Positions 9,102-18,106 of a stretch of DNA of 51,577 nt are shown piece after piece (the first letter of the stretch is position 1; the number at the start of each line of letters is the position of its first letter). Where the stretch lies: NCBI GenBank assembly GCA_903876765.1, contig CAIRBH010000045.1:1-51577 (forward strand), in the 5' to 3' direction. The notes under the pieces are model-generated. The model was not told where the DNA came from and searched no databases. It was given only the letters and a program-made list of their open reading frames with translations. The translations under genes were made by a program, and so were the position numbers. This DNA is from an uncultured Pseudomonadota bacterium. GTDB lineage: Bacteria; Pseudomonadota; Gammaproteobacteria; Burkholderiales; Methylophilaceae.

Positions 9102-10569
9102 ATCTGCTTATTGTAGCTAAATCATCCCAATTACCATCAGGTTTGGCAGAAAAATGATGAATCTGTTTACGCATGACCGCAAACTGACCTTCATACCAGA
9201 GCGGAATATAAGGCAATTGGCTGTTTATTCGCGCTGTTGCCGCTTGCCAATTGTCGTTTAATAAGTATTGATCTAATTGAGCATCTAGGTATCTGCCGCG
9301 ATTAAATCCTTTGGGCGGCATACTATTTGAGCCCAAGGCTTTTTCATAAATCTCTGGGGTCTTAATACCAACCCAAGTCAGCCCGTATAGCTGAAAATTA
9401 CCTTGTTTAATATCTTCAAAAAATGTGCCCCAATCTAAACTGCGTATTTCTAGCTGTATGCCAGCTGGCTGCATTTGCGCTTGCATAATAGTGGCAAAAC
9501 GCACGCGCTGGGCATCGGTTGAGGTTTTATAAACCAATTTAAGTGGCAACTTAACCCCCGCTTCTAGCAACAGCTGCCTCGCCAAAGCTGGCTTGTATGG
9601 ATAAATAGGCAATGAATACTGATTGGTATAATGCTCAGGCGGCAATATGGCGCCAGCGGCTCGAGTATTAGCCACCATCACTTTTTGCATCATCACATTA
9701 CGATCTATGGCATAAGCTAGCGCTTGCCTTACCTTTAATTGTTTTAGCACAGAGTCTTGCATATTCAACCCTAGGTAAGAAAAATTAGCGCCTATATTTG
9801 TTTTAACAATTACCTCAGGTTTTGTTTGCAGATATTGGACTAATTCTACGGGCAATTCCCCTTGCAATAAGTCCACCTCACCATGCAAAAGTTTTAATAC
9901 GCGCACAGTAGGATCTTTAACTTCTTGCAGACTAATCTTTTGCCCATCGCGTTCACGGACTAAGCTTAACTGATGCTGCCAAGACACTAAGCTCAAAGAG
10001 CCACTGCCGACTGGGTCATGAGAAAAATCATGATGTTGTGCAATAAGCGCCGCTGGCAAAATACCAATAATTAATTTGGCAGCAAAATGGCTATCTGCAG
10101 TTTTTAACTCAAACTGCACGGTATTGTCGTCTTTCACCCTAATATTTTTGATATTGTCGAACTCTGCGGCATGGGGGGAGTCTTTAAGAAAGGCAAATGA
10201 ATCATAAGTAGCTTTTACATCATAAGCGCTAATTAGCGCCCATTTAGACTTATCAGCACAGTGAAATGGTGCACGGTTTTTATTGAGCGTAAAGCTGTAT
10301 AGCCTAGGGCTGATCTCCTGCCAACTGGCTAAGCTAGCTGTGGGTTTGGATTGTGCATCAAAATCTACCAAGCTTTGATACAGAAGCCGATTTACCCGCG
10401 CTGAGGCAGCATCGGTGGCGTAACGCGGATCTAAATTAAGTGGTGCTTGGCTTACTGCAAATATTATCTCGCGATTATTAGGCCTAGTTGTCTCAGACTG
10501 ACGACATGAACTAACAGCCATTAGTAATACAGTGCAACAAAATGCGGTAAAGACATTAAACATTTTCAT
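9091..10569 (-). CDS. Peptide ABC transporter substrate-binding lipoprotein (SBP family 5)
   Basis: A 492-aa periplasmic receptor of the OppA/DppA type. The N-terminus has Lys3-type charge, a hydrophobic stretch and a lipobox VSSC with the lipidated cysteine at 22, so it should be membrane-anchored. Family features include LDPRYATDAASARVNRLLYQ near the mature start and VRQALAYAIDRNVMMQKV in the middle. It is the first gene of the cluster and likely carries the promoter. Ligand cannot be read from sequence; the YkuD and NagZ partners favour murein peptides over general nutrition. Confidence 0.9.
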   Translation of the reverse strand: MKMFNVFTAFCCTVLLMAVSSCRQSETTRPNNREIIFAVSQAPLNLDPRYATDAASARVNRLLYQSLVDFDAQSKPTASLASWQEISPRLYSFTLNKNRAPFHCADKSKWALISAYDVKATYDSFAFLKDSPHAAEFDNIKNIRVKDDNTVQFELKTADSHFAAKLIIGILPAALIAQHHDFSHDPVGSGSLSLVSWQHQLSLVRERDGQKISLQEVKDPTVRVLKLLHGEVDLLQGELPVELVQYLQTKPEVIVKTNIGANFSYLGLNMQDSVLKQLKVRQALAYAIDRNVMMQKVMVANTRAAGAILPPEHYTNQYSLPIYPYKPALARQLLLEAGVKLPLKLVYKTSTDAQRVRFATIMQAQMQPAGIQLEIRSLDWGTFFEDIKQGNFQLYGLTWVGIKTPEIYEKALGSNSMPPKGFNRGRYLDAQLDQYLLNDNWQAATARINSQLPYIPLWYEGQFAVMRKQIHHFSAKPDGNWDDLATISRYAH

Positions 10570-10686
10570 GGTTTGAATTTTACTAGATTATCAAGGGTGT
10601 ATCGGCCATTATTAGTGTCATAATTCTTATGCAAGACTTAAACTAGCAATAAAATTAGATTAAAATCTTAATTATTTTGACATCTT

Positions 10687-10700
10687 TTGATATAAATCAA
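10687..10700 (+). promoter_or_regulatory. FNR box of ccoN (class II)
   Basis: TTGATATAAATCAA matches the FNR consensus TTGAT-N4-ATCAA exactly. A CAAAAT hexamer at 10723-10728 begins 29.5 bp from the box centre, which places the box at -41.5, the standard class II activator position. The ccoN start is 80 bp downstream. Confidence 0.88.
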
Positions 10701-10780
10701 ATGAACTATGAACAAAGTGCGACAAAATGTCACGTGTGAAGCTCACAAAGAATTATCAATGAGTAATATGGGGGAATCAA

Positions 10781-12217
10781 ATGCAAGACCTAAATGTAAC
10801 ATCAACCACGTATAACGACGGCGTTATACGGCAGTTCTCAATCATGGCCGTGGTTTGGGGCGTGGTCGGTATGTTGGTCGGCGTGATTATTGCCGCACAG
10901 CTAGTCTGGCCAGAACTCAACCTAGGCTTACCATGGACTAGCTTTGGGCGCTTGCGTCCACTACATACCAATGCAGTTATTTTTGCGTTTGGTGGCTGTA
11001 CTTTATTTGCCACCTCTTACTATGTAGTCCAGCGCACCTGTCAAACTAGGCTGTTTATGCCTAAGCTAGCTAGCTTTACTTTTTGGGCTTGGCAACTCGT
11101 CATTCTCTCTGCCGCAGTTTCATTACCTTTAGGCTTCACCCAAGGTAAAGAGTACGCTGAATTAGAATGGCCAATTGACTTGCTTATTGCAGTGACTTGG
11201 GTATGTTATGCGATTGTGTTCTTTGGTACTGTTGGCACACGTAAAGTAAAACATATTTATGTGGCTAACTGGTTCTTTGGTGCATTTATTATCACGGTAG
11301 CCTTACTGCACATTGTCAATAGTGCGGCCATTCCTGCTGGCTTCATGAAGTCTTACTCAGCTTATGCGGGTGTGCAAGATGCCATGGTGCAATGGTGGTA
11401 TGGTCACAACGCAGTAGGTTTCTTCTTAACCGCTGGCTTCTTAGGCATCATGTACTACTTTGTGCCTAAACAAGCAGGTCGCCCTGTTTACTCATACAGC
11501 CTATCTATCGTGCACTTTTGGGCATTGATATTCACTTATATGTGGGCAGGTCCTCATCACCTTCATTACACAGCCTTACCTGACTGGACGCAATCTTTAG
11601 GTATGGTGTTTTCATTGGTTCTATTAGCGCCAAGCTGGGGCGGTATGATTAACGGTATCATGACGATGTCTGGCGCTTGGCATAAATTGCGTACTGACCC
11701 TATCTTACGCTTTATGATTGTTTCACTATCATTTTATGGCATGAGCACCTTTGAAGGCCCAATGATGGCGATTAAAACAGTGAACTCACTCTCACATTAT
11801 ACTGACTGGACTGTAGGTCACGTTCATTCTGGCGCATTGGGTTGGGTGGGCTTGGTATCTATGGGCGCGATTTATTTTATGATTCCGCGCTTATTTGGTC
11901 AAAAACAAATGCACAGCATCAAAGCGATTGAGCTACATTTTTGGTTAGCCACTATTGGTATCGTGCTTTACATCTCTGCACTTTGGATTTCTGGTGTGAT
12001 GGAAGGCCTAATGTGGCGTGCTATCAACACTGATGGCACATTGACCTACACTTTTGTAGAAAGCGTAAAAGCAAAACATCCCTACTACATTATCCGTCTG
12101 CTAGGTGGTCTGCTTTATCTAAGTGGAATGTCCATCATGTTGTGGAATGTCATCAAAACGGCAACCAATGGTAAAGCTGCGATTACAAGCATTCCAGCTG
12201 TTGCTGCTCACGCTTAA
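10781..12217 (+). CDS. ccoN: cbb3-type cytochrome c oxidase subunit I
   Basis: The catalytic subunit of the high-affinity, proton-pumping oxidase; it reduces O2 to water at a haem b3-CuB centre. The 478-aa protein has about 12 membrane helices and the metal-ligand blocks [40 protein letters not shown] (CuB histidines) and [14 protein letters not shown] (haem histidines). A strong GGGGGAA Shine-Dalgarno precedes the ATG. First gene of ccoNOQP, with an upstream FNR box that explains induction at low oxygen. Confidence 0.98.
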   Translation: MQDLNVTSTTYNDGVIRQFSIMAVVWGVVGMLVGVIIAAQLVWPELNLGLPWTSFGRLRPLHTNAVIFAFGGCTLFATSYYVVQRTCQTRLFMPKLASFTFWAWQLVILSAAVSLPLGFTQGKEYAELEWPIDLLIAVTWVCYAIVFFGTVGTRKVKHIYVANWFFGAFIITVALLHIVNSAAIPAGFMKSYSAYAGVQDAMVQWWYGHNAVGFFLTAGFLGIMYYFVPKQAGRPVYSYSLSIVHFWALIFTYMWAGPHHLHYTALPDWTQSLGMVFSLVLLAPSWGGMINGIMTMSGAWHKLRTDPILRFMIVSLSFYGMSTFEGPMMAIKTVNSLSHYTDWTVGHVHSGALGWVGLVSMGAIYFMIPRLFGQKQMHSIKAIELHFWLATIGIVLYISALWISGVMEGLMWRAINTDGTLTYTFVESVKAKHPYYIIRLLGGLLYLSGMSIMLWNVIKTATNGKAAITSIPAVAAHA

Positions 12218-12228
12218 GGAAAATTATT

Positions 12229-12855
12229 ATGTCTAATCATGATACAAAAACTGGCTTTAGCCACGAAAAAATTGAGACCAGTAACTTTCTAATGATAGTG
12301 CTGATTCTGTTCACCGTAGCTTTTGGTGGACTGGTGGAAATTGTCCCACTATTCTTTCAAAAATCTACTACCGAGCCTATTGCTGGCTTACAACCCTATA
12401 CTGCACTTCAGTTAGCGGGTCGTGACATTTACACGCGTGAAGGCTGCTATAACTGCCATTCACAAATGATACGTCCATTCCGTGCAGAAACCTTACGCTA
12501 TGGGCACTACTCAGTGGCAGGTGAATCGGTTTATGATCACCCGTTCCAATGGGGTAGTAAACGTACTGGCCCTGATTTAGCACGGGTTGGTGGTAAATAC
12601 AGTGATGAATGGCAACGTATTCACTTAATTAATCCACGTGACTTAGTGCCTGAGTCCATCATGCCAGCTTATCCTTGGCTAGAAAAAGATTTAGTTGGTG
12701 CTGAAGCTATGCCTAGTCACATGAAAGCGCTACGCACGGTTGGCGTACCATACACCGATGCTGATATTGCAGGGGCGACTGAGGCAGTTAAAGGTAAAAC
12801 TGAGTTAGAAGCTCTGATTGCTTATTTACAAGTCTTAGGTACACACCTTAAGTAA
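12229..12855 (+). CDS. ccoO: cbb3-type cytochrome c oxidase subunit II (mono-haem)
   Basis: A membrane-anchored monohaem cytochrome c that passes electrons to CcoN. The 208-aa protein has one N-terminal membrane helix (about 20-42) and a single haem c site, CYNCH, starting at Cys73, followed by the typical [18 protein letters not shown]. Met in EAMPSHM is a likely axial-ligand region. It is 11 bp after ccoN and cotranscribed. Confidence 0.98.
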   Translation: MSNHDTKTGFSHEKIETSNFLMIVLILFTVAFGGLVEIVPLFFQKSTTEPIAGLQPYTALQLAGRDIYTREGCYNCHSQMIRPFRAETLRYGHYSVAGESVYDHPFQWGSKRTGPDLARVGGKYSDEWQRIHLINPRDLVPESIMPAYPWLEKDLVGAEAMPSHMKALRTVGVPYTDADIAGATEAVKGKTELEALIAYLQVLGTHLK

Positions 12856-12876
12856 GGACTTGGGAGGATAAACAAA

Positions 12877-13014
12877 ATGGATATTAATTCACTGCGCATC
12901 TTAACTACCGTTTTTAGCTTTATTGTCTTTATTGGCATCTTGGTTTGGGTATGGCGGCATAGAAATACCTCAGACTTTAAAGATGCGGCTAATCTGCCGT
13001 TTAAAGACGATTAA
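12877..13014 (+). CDS. ccoQ: cbb3 oxidase small subunit CcoQ
   Basis: A 45-aa reading frame starting at 12877 after an AGGA-type ribosome site (GGGAGGATAAAC). It has one membrane helix (about residues 8-26, TTVFSFIVFIGILVWVW) and a charged C-terminal tail ending FKDD. Position between ccoO and ccoP, size and topology all match CcoQ, which stabilises the oxidase complex. It is too short for most ORF cut-offs and was found by reading the gap. Confidence 0.9.
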   Translation: MDINSLRILTTVFSFIVFIGILVWVWRHRNTSDFKDAANLPFKDD

Positions 13015-13034
13015 ACTTAAGAATACGATTGTTA

Positions 13035-13061
13035 AAAAGACTGTAGTTAAAAGCTGTAGTT
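13035..13061. repeat. Imperfect 13-14 bp tandem duplication before ccoP
   Basis: AAAAGACTGTAGTT (13035-13048) is followed by AAAAGCTGTAGTT (13049-13061), the same unit less one base. It lies in the short ccoQ-ccoP gap, just upstream of the ccoP ribosome site. Confidence 0.7.
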
Positions 13062-13083
13062 AAAAAAACTAAAGGAAAATAAA

Positions 13084-13983
13084 ATGAGTGACTTTACGAG
13101 TAATTTTTGGCCTGTTTTCATTACAGCCATCTCCTTGCTTGGTATTTTTGGCTGTGCATTGCTGCTATGGCTGACTAGCAAAGTAAAAGTTGTAACCAGT
13201 GCCGATGGCACCAATGGTCATATCTGGGATGAAGATTTGCGTGAGATGAATAATCCACTACCACGCTGGTGGGTTGGCATGTTTATTTTCACTATCATCT
13301 TTGCCCTATTCTATTTAGCCGCTTATCCAGGCCTAGGTAACTATGCAGGTAAATTAGGCTGGTCACAATACGGCCAGTACGATAAAGAAGTGGCCGATGC
13401 GAATAAAGCATTACAACCCTTGTATGCCAAGTTTACTGCGATGTCTACAGAAGAGCTTGCTAAAAACCCAGAAGCCAAAGCGATTGGAGAGCGTTTGTTC
13501 ATGAACAATTGTTCACAGTGTCATGGTTCAGATGCCAAAGGTAGTCGCGGCTTCCCTAACCTAACTGATAATGACTGGTTGCATGGCGGTAGCCCTGAAA
13601 AAATTCAGGAAACCATCACTGGCGGTCGTATTGGCATGATGCCGCCGATGGCAGCTGTAGTAGGCAACGCAGAAGATGTCAAAAATGTGGCTAACTATGT
13701 ATTAAGCCTTTCTGGCAGCATGCATGACTCAGGCCGTGCTGGTGCAGGTAAAGAAAAATTTACGGCTTGCGCTGCGTGTCATGGTCCTGAAGGTAAAGGC
13801 AATCAAGCTATTGGCGCACCTAACCTAAGCGATAATATTTGGTTGCACGGCGCAGGTGAAGCGGCCATTATCAAACGCGTGTACGAAGGCAAAATCAACC
13901 AAATGCCCGCACAACAAGGCAGACTCACCCCAGAACAAATACACGTCGTTGCATCATACGTGTGGGGTTTATCTAACAAGTAA
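13084..13983 (+). CDS. ccoP: cbb3-type cytochrome c oxidase subunit III (di-haem)
   Basis: A di-haem cytochrome c subunit that accepts electrons from soluble cytochromes. The 299-aa protein has two N-terminal membrane segments (about 10-30 and 60-80), the NPLPRWWVGMF block that marks CcoP, and two haem sites: CSQCH at Cys143 and CAACH at Cys229. Each cytochrome domain ends with a conserved Met-containing loop (GMMPPMA, NQMPAQ). The ATG follows AAAGGAAAATAAA. A strong hairpin follows the gene. Confidence 0.98.
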   Translation: MSDFTSNFWPVFITAISLLGIFGCALLLWLTSKVKVVTSADGTNGHIWDEDLREMNNPLPRWWVGMFIFTIIFALFYLAAYPGLGNYAGKLGWSQYGQYDKEVADANKALQPLYAKFTAMSTEELAKNPEAKAIGERLFMNNCSQCHGSDAKGSRGFPNLTDNDWLHGGSPEKIQETITGGRIGMMPPMAAVVGNAEDVKNVANYVLSLSGSMHDSGRAGAGKEKFTACAACHGPEGKGNQAIGAPNLSDNIWLHGAGEAAIIKRVYEGKINQMPAQQGRLTPEQIHVVASYVWGLSNK

Positions 13984-13991
13984 ATCTACCA

Positions 13992-14026
13992 TAAGTGGCT
14001 TGTGAGCAATGCTGACAAGCCACTTA
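13992..14026 (+). terminator. Strong hairpin after ccoNOQP
   Basis: TAAGTGGCTTGT (13992-14003) and ACAAGCCACTTA (14015-14026) form a perfect 12-bp stem with an 11-nt loop right after the ccoP stop. No long T-run follows, so it may terminate weakly or protect the 3' end of the message. It separates ccoNOQP from ccoGH. Confidence 0.6.
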
Positions 14027-14180
14027 GTTCAATCTTTGTATACTCAATCAATCACAAAACCTCCTCACTGCTATTATTTAGCATGTTGTGAGCGTTTTGT
14101 TGACTCTTTTAACTATCCATCTTGGTAATTTTATGGGTAGCTCACTTATAATAGTATTTTGAAGTAAGGAAGTTGTCTGA

Positions 14181-15656
14181 ATGAAAAACACCCCTGATAC
14201 AAACACACCAAAACCTACGGCAGAAAAAAAGACGCCATTAAATGAAGTCGTCATTTCGCTGTATGAATCGCAGGATAAAATCTATCCGCGCAGTGTTTCA
14301 GGATTTTTTACTAAATGGCGTTGGGTGATGATATGGATTACCCAACTATTTTTCTATGGCGTGCCATGGCTAGATTGGGGGCACCGCCAAGCCCTATTGT
14401 TTGATTTAAATGCCAAGCGCTTTTACATATTCAAACTCGTGCTCTATCCACAAGATCTGATTTACCTGACCGCCATTTTAATTATCTCTGCACTTTCACT
14501 ATTTTTGTTTACCGCCATCGCTGGACGTTTGTGGTGCGGCTACACCTGCCCACAAACCGTTTACACAGAAATATTTATCTGGATAGAAAGAAAAATAGAA
14601 GGCGACCGCGCCACTCGCATGAAGCTAGATGCAGCGGCCATGTCTACAGAAAAACTAGCCAGAAAAGGCACCAAGCATTTGGTTTGGATTATATTTGCGC
14701 TTTGGACAGGCTTTACCTTTGTCGGCTATTTCACGCCGATTCGCGACTTAATGAGCGAATTTACCAGTTTTGATTTTAGCCCTTGGGAAACCTTTTGGGT
14801 GTGCTTTTACGGCTTTGCTACTTACGGCAATGCTGGTTTTATGCGCGAGCAAGTCTGCAAATACATGTGCCCTTATGCTCGTTTTCAAAGTGCTATGTTT
14901 GACGATGACACCTTAATTGTCACTTATGATGAAGCACGCGGTGAGCCACGCGGCGGCCGCTCACGCAAAGCAGATCTTAATTCTACACAATTAGGTGCGT
15001 GTATTGATTGCAATCTCTGCGTGCAGGTATGCCCAACTGGCATTGATATACGCAATGGCCTGCAATATGAATGTATTGGCTGTGGCGCCTGTGCCGATGT
15101 TTGCGACACCGTCATGGATAAAATGGGCTACGAGCGTGGCTTAGTTAAATATTCAACACAAAATGCTATCAATAATCACTGGTCGCATCAACAAATGTTG
15201 AAGCGCATAGTTCGACCTCGCGTATTAATTTATGCCACAGTACTCAGTTTACTAATTGTTGCTTTAATTACCAGCTTATGGTTTAGAACGCCCTTCAGAG
15301 TCGATGTGGTGCGTGACCGTGGTGTAATGGCACGTTTGAGTGATGATGGTAAATTGGAAAATGTCTACCGCTTACAAATTATGAACGGGACAGAAACTGC
15401 TCAACACTATGAGTTGAATGTCACTGGCATTAAAGACCTAGAAGTGGAGACAGAAGCGACCAGCGACGACCAAGATGACGAGGAACATATTAAAACTATC
15501 AAGGTCAAACCAACCGAGTCGCGCTGGGTCATCGTTGACTTAAAAATACCTGATGGCACACTTGAATCTGGCTCACATAAAATAATGTTTGAAATTAAGT
15601 CGCTAGAAACTAACGATCTGGTTACAGAAAAATCTGTATTTTTAGTGCCCAGATAA
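14181..15656 (+). CDS. ccoG: cbb3 oxidase accessory protein CcoG (FixG/RdxA)
   Basis: A membrane iron-sulphur protein needed for cbb3 maturation; in Rhodobacter it acts as a cupric reductase. The 491-aa protein has several membrane helices, a CGYTCPQ motif, and two ferredoxin-like 4Fe-4S motifs: Cys274, 277, 280, 284 and Cys298, 301, 304, 308. A C-terminal beta-rich domain follows the last helix. The gene lies 197 bp after ccoP behind a hairpin; a TATAAT at 14147-14152 with a poor TTGGTA 19 bp upstream may be its own promoter. The copper ATPase CcoI and CcoS, usual partners, are not in the window. Confidence 0.96.
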   Translation: MKNTPDTNTPKPTAEKKTPLNEVVISLYESQDKIYPRSVSGFFTKWRWVMIWITQLFFYGVPWLDWGHRQALLFDLNAKRFYIFKLVLYPQDLIYLTAILIISALSLFLFTAIAGRLWCGYTCPQTVYTEIFIWIERKIEGDRATRMKLDAAAMSTEKLARKGTKHLVWIIFALWTGFTFVGYFTPIRDLMSEFTSFDFSPWETFWVCFYGFATYGNAGFMREQVCKYMCPYARFQSAMFDDDTLIVTYDEARGEPRGGRSRKADLNSTQLGACIDCNLCVQVCPTGIDIRNGLQYECIGCGACADVCDTVMDKMGYERGLVKYSTQNAINNHWSHQQMLKRIVRPRVLIYATVLSLLIVALITSLWFRTPFRVDVVRDRGVMARLSDDGKLENVYRLQIMNGTETAQHYELNVTGIKDLEVETEATSDDQDDEEHIKTIKVKPTESRWVIVDLKIPDGTLESGSHKIMFEIKSLETNDLVTEKSVFLVPR

Positions 15657-15711
15657 TTAGCTATATCAATAGCTTAAGTGACATGCCGCGACCAGTTAAA
15701 AGGAAGATATG

Positions 15712-15984
15712 ATGGAAAAACTAGATACTAAACCATGGTGGCAATACGGTTACGTTTGGCTGATTATTTCAGGCCCGCTACTGGTTGTGGCTGCCAGCAT
15801 TACCACCGCCTATATTGCCGTAACTAGGCCTGACCCAGTGATAGACAATGACTACTACAAACATGGCATAGAAATCAATAAAACCCTGAACGAACAAAGA
15901 GATAGCCTCGCGCCAGCTATACAGGCGCGTAACCATGCAGCAACTGGCATCAAACCATCGCAAGACACTCCTACAAGGCCTTAA
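15712..15984 (+). CDS. ccoH: FixH/CcoH family protein
   Basis: A small membrane protein that assists cbb3 assembly. The 90-aa product has one membrane helix (about 10-32) followed by the family's TRPDPVIDNDYYKHGIEIN segment. It is shorter than the usual 150-170 aa CcoH and lacks most of the periplasmic domain, though short FixH proteins are common in betaproteobacteria. Two ATGs are adjacent; the second (15712) is better spaced from AGGAAG. It follows ccoG by about 55 bp and ends 2 bp before the next gene. Confidence 0.8.
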   Translation: MEKLDTKPWWQYGYVWLIISGPLLVVAASITTAYIAVTRPDPVIDNDYYKHGIEINKTLNEQRDSLAPAIQARNHAATGIKPSQDTPTRP

Positions 15985-15986
15985 TC

Positions 15987-17195
15987 ATGTCAATCTCTAC
16001 TGATATTCTCATCATAGGTGCGGGGCCAGCGGGCTTATGCTTGGCTAGCTCCTTATCTGAAACAGGTTTAAAAATTGTGGTGCTAGAGCGCCAATCAGAA
16101 GCTGCGCTAGCCGACCCTGCGTTTGATGGCCGCGAAATTGCACTGACCCACCATTCTGTGCAACTCATGCGTCAATTAGGCCTTTGGGATCGTATAACTC
16201 CTAAAGAAATTTCAGCTTTGCGCGATGCCCGCGTATTTAATGGCACATCGCTAGCTTCTTTAAATATTGGTCATGATAGTAGCAAACAAAATGAACTAGG
16301 CTACCTCATTGCTAACCACCTCATTCGCAAAGCCGCCTATGAGCAAGCTAAATCTGCGCCAGCCATTACCATTAAAGCAGAAGTGCAAGTGACTAACATT
16401 TTACATGACAGCCATGGCGTACAAGTCAGCTTGAATAACGGCGAAATTATTAATACGCAGTTATTAATTGGTGCAGATAGTCGCTACTCCGAAACTCGCC
16501 GCGCTATGGGCATCGCAGCAGATATGCATGATTTTGGCAAAACTATGATGGTGTGCGTGATGGAGCACCCTGTTGCGCATGAGCATACCGCTTGGGAATG
16601 GTTTGATTATGGTCAAACCTTAGCCCTACTGCCCATGAATGGCGCTCAGTCCTCTGTAGTCATTACGCTAACGCCAGATGAAATGGACCCCTTAATGAAA
16701 ATGGCAAAAGATGACTTTAATCGTGAAGTCACAGCCAGATTTAAACATAGGCTAGGCCCAATGAATTTAGTCTCCACACGGCACGCTTACCCCTTGGTCA
16801 CGGTCTATGCAAAAAATCTAGTGAGTCCACGCTTTGCCTTAGTCGGCGATGCCGCGGTGGGTATGCACCCAGTCACTGCGCACGGATTTAATTTTGGCTT
16901 AAAAGGCATAGACACGCTATCAACCGAAATCAAAAATGCGGTTGCCTCAGCTAAAGATATTGCCTCTATTAGCTTACTAAGGCGCTATGAACAAGCACAT
17001 AGACGTGACACAAAACCATTATTTTTAGCCACGCATGCCATTGCCAAACTGTATGCCAGTGAGAGCGCCCCAGCAAAATTTTTGCGCGCAAGTGCTATCA
17101 AAATTGGCAATCGCATCACGCCTTTTAAGCGAGCAGTCGCTGGCTTTCTAGCTGACGCACCCAGCAAATCAATTAGTCACTCACGTATACGATAA
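15987..17195 (+). CDS. ubiM: UbiH/UbiF/VisC-family FAD monooxygenase, probably UbiM
   Basis: A flavoprotein hydroxylase of ubiquinone biosynthesis. The 402-aa protein has the Rossmann motif GAGPAGL (about 11-17), the DPAFDGREIALTH segment, a middle SRYSETRRAMG-type DG region and the FALVGDAAVGMHPVTAHGFN motif that contacts FAD ribityl and pyrophosphate. That last motif has TAHGFNFGLKG where UbiH/F/I usually read GQGLNLGLRD; this and the ADPAFDGRE block fit the UbiM branch as I remember it from Neisseria. UbiM can hydroxylate more than one ring position. It begins 2 bp after ccoH, so it is probably cotranscribed with the oxidase accessory genes. UbiH or UbiF remain alternatives. Confidence 0.7.
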   Translation: MSISTDILIIGAGPAGLCLASSLSETGLKIVVLERQSEAALADPAFDGREIALTHHSVQLMRQLGLWDRITPKEISALRDARVFNGTSLASLNIGHDSSKQNELGYLIANHLIRKAAYEQAKSAPAITIKAEVQVTNILHDSHGVQVSLNNGEIINTQLLIGADSRYSETRRAMGIAADMHDFGKTMMVCVMEHPVAHEHTAWEWFDYGQTLALLPMNGAQSSVVITLTPDEMDPLMKMAKDDFNREVTARFKHRLGPMNLVSTRHAYPLVTVYAKNLVSPRFALVGDAAVGMHPVTAHGFNFGLKGIDTLSTEIKNAVASAKDIASISLLRRYEQAHRRDTKPLFLATHAIAKLYASESAPAKFLRASAIKIGNRITPFKRAVAGFLADAPSKSISHSRIR

Positions 17196-18036
17196 AACCT
17201 AGCTGGCGCATACGCTGCGCCAGTGCTTCTAACCATGTGGCTGGCAGGCGACTTAAGCTTGCAGCTTCAAGTTGGTGTGAAGGGCGCGCTAAACCATACA
17301 GATGCACGCCTTTTACCAAATGCTGTACTTGGCTAATCAGCGCTAAATATGCATCAATATCAGCCTCGTTAGGCGGCTTGCCATCGATGGCAAACATGCA
17401 GGTTTGTATAAAAGTCGGGCAAACTTCAGCACAGCGTTGCAAGCGTTCTATATGGCTTTGCGGGTTAAGGTTGATATCATTAATCCTTGCAATACCCGCT
17501 TTAGTGCCTGCATCTAATTTAAACCAAACTTCACCATTACATTGAGCTAGATGGCGCATACTATTGAGTATTGCTGGCTTATCTAACAAGCTGCCATTAC
17601 TAATCAAGCGCACTTTGATGGGCTTGGTTTGGCCTTCGCCCAGCAAATTAAACTCTTGCAGTATTTTTTCAACCAACTTCAATACTTCAGGAAACTCCTT
17701 AGCGCTGGTTGGTTCACCATTACCTGAAAATGCTATATCCTGCAGCTGACGGTCGCCTTCGGCAACGTAGCGCGTCATAAAATCGCCATGCAGCGCATAG
17801 CGTAAAAAGGTTCTTAATTCATACGCCAGCAAGTCAAGTTCAATTGGCGGCGGACTACCCCTGGTTAGATTTGGCACTTGGCAATAGACGCAGCGCCAGT
17901 TACAGGCATTATTGACGTTAAGATTAATGCCAATAGAAACGCCACGGGCACGCCGCGATACGACTGGGTAAATATATTTCATGCCGCTTACATCGCGATT
18001 ATGGTCATCAACGGTGAGGTAATTATGCGTGGACAT
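17173..18036 (-). CDS. Radical SAM protein of unknown function
   Basis: The 287-aa protein contains the radical SAM signature C45-x3-C49-x2-C52 (NNACNWRCVYCQVP) that binds a 4Fe-4S cluster, followed by FSGNGEPT (the GGE-like SAM-binding motif at about 118-125) and later barrel strands. It resembles the COG0731/wyosine-synthetase-like group, but I cannot name a substrate. Its 3' end overlaps the end of the ubiM-like gene by 23 bp on the opposite strand. It lies downstream of the fnr gene on the same strand with a 70-bp gap, so it may be cotranscribed with fnr. Confidence 0.8.
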   Translation of the reverse strand: MSTHNYLTVDDHNRDVSGMKYIYPVVSRRARGVSIGINLNVNNACNWRCVYCQVPNLTRGSPPPIELDLLAYELRTFLRYALHGDFMTRYVAEGDRQLQDIAFSGNGEPTSAKEFPEVLKLVEKILQEFNLLGEGQTKPIKVRLISNGSLLDKPAILNSMRHLAQCNGEVWFKLDAGTKAGIARINDINLNPQSHIERLQRCAEVCPTFIQTCMFAIDGKPPNEADIDAYLALISQVQHLVKGVHLYGLARPSHQLEAASLSRLPATWLEALAQRMRQLGFIVYVSD

Positions 18037-18106
18037 AGCTGGCTAAGGGCTGATTATTAAGAACAATAGAACCGCGAATAATTATGAAATGAGTTAAACC
18101 TATGAA

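Noticed and set aside
14100-14152. Sigma-70 promoter with TTGACT and TATAAT before ccoG
   Set aside because: The two hexamers are 41 bp apart, far too distant to work together; the nearer TTGGTA is weak at 19 bp spacing. Mentioned only as a possible -10 in the ccoG entry.
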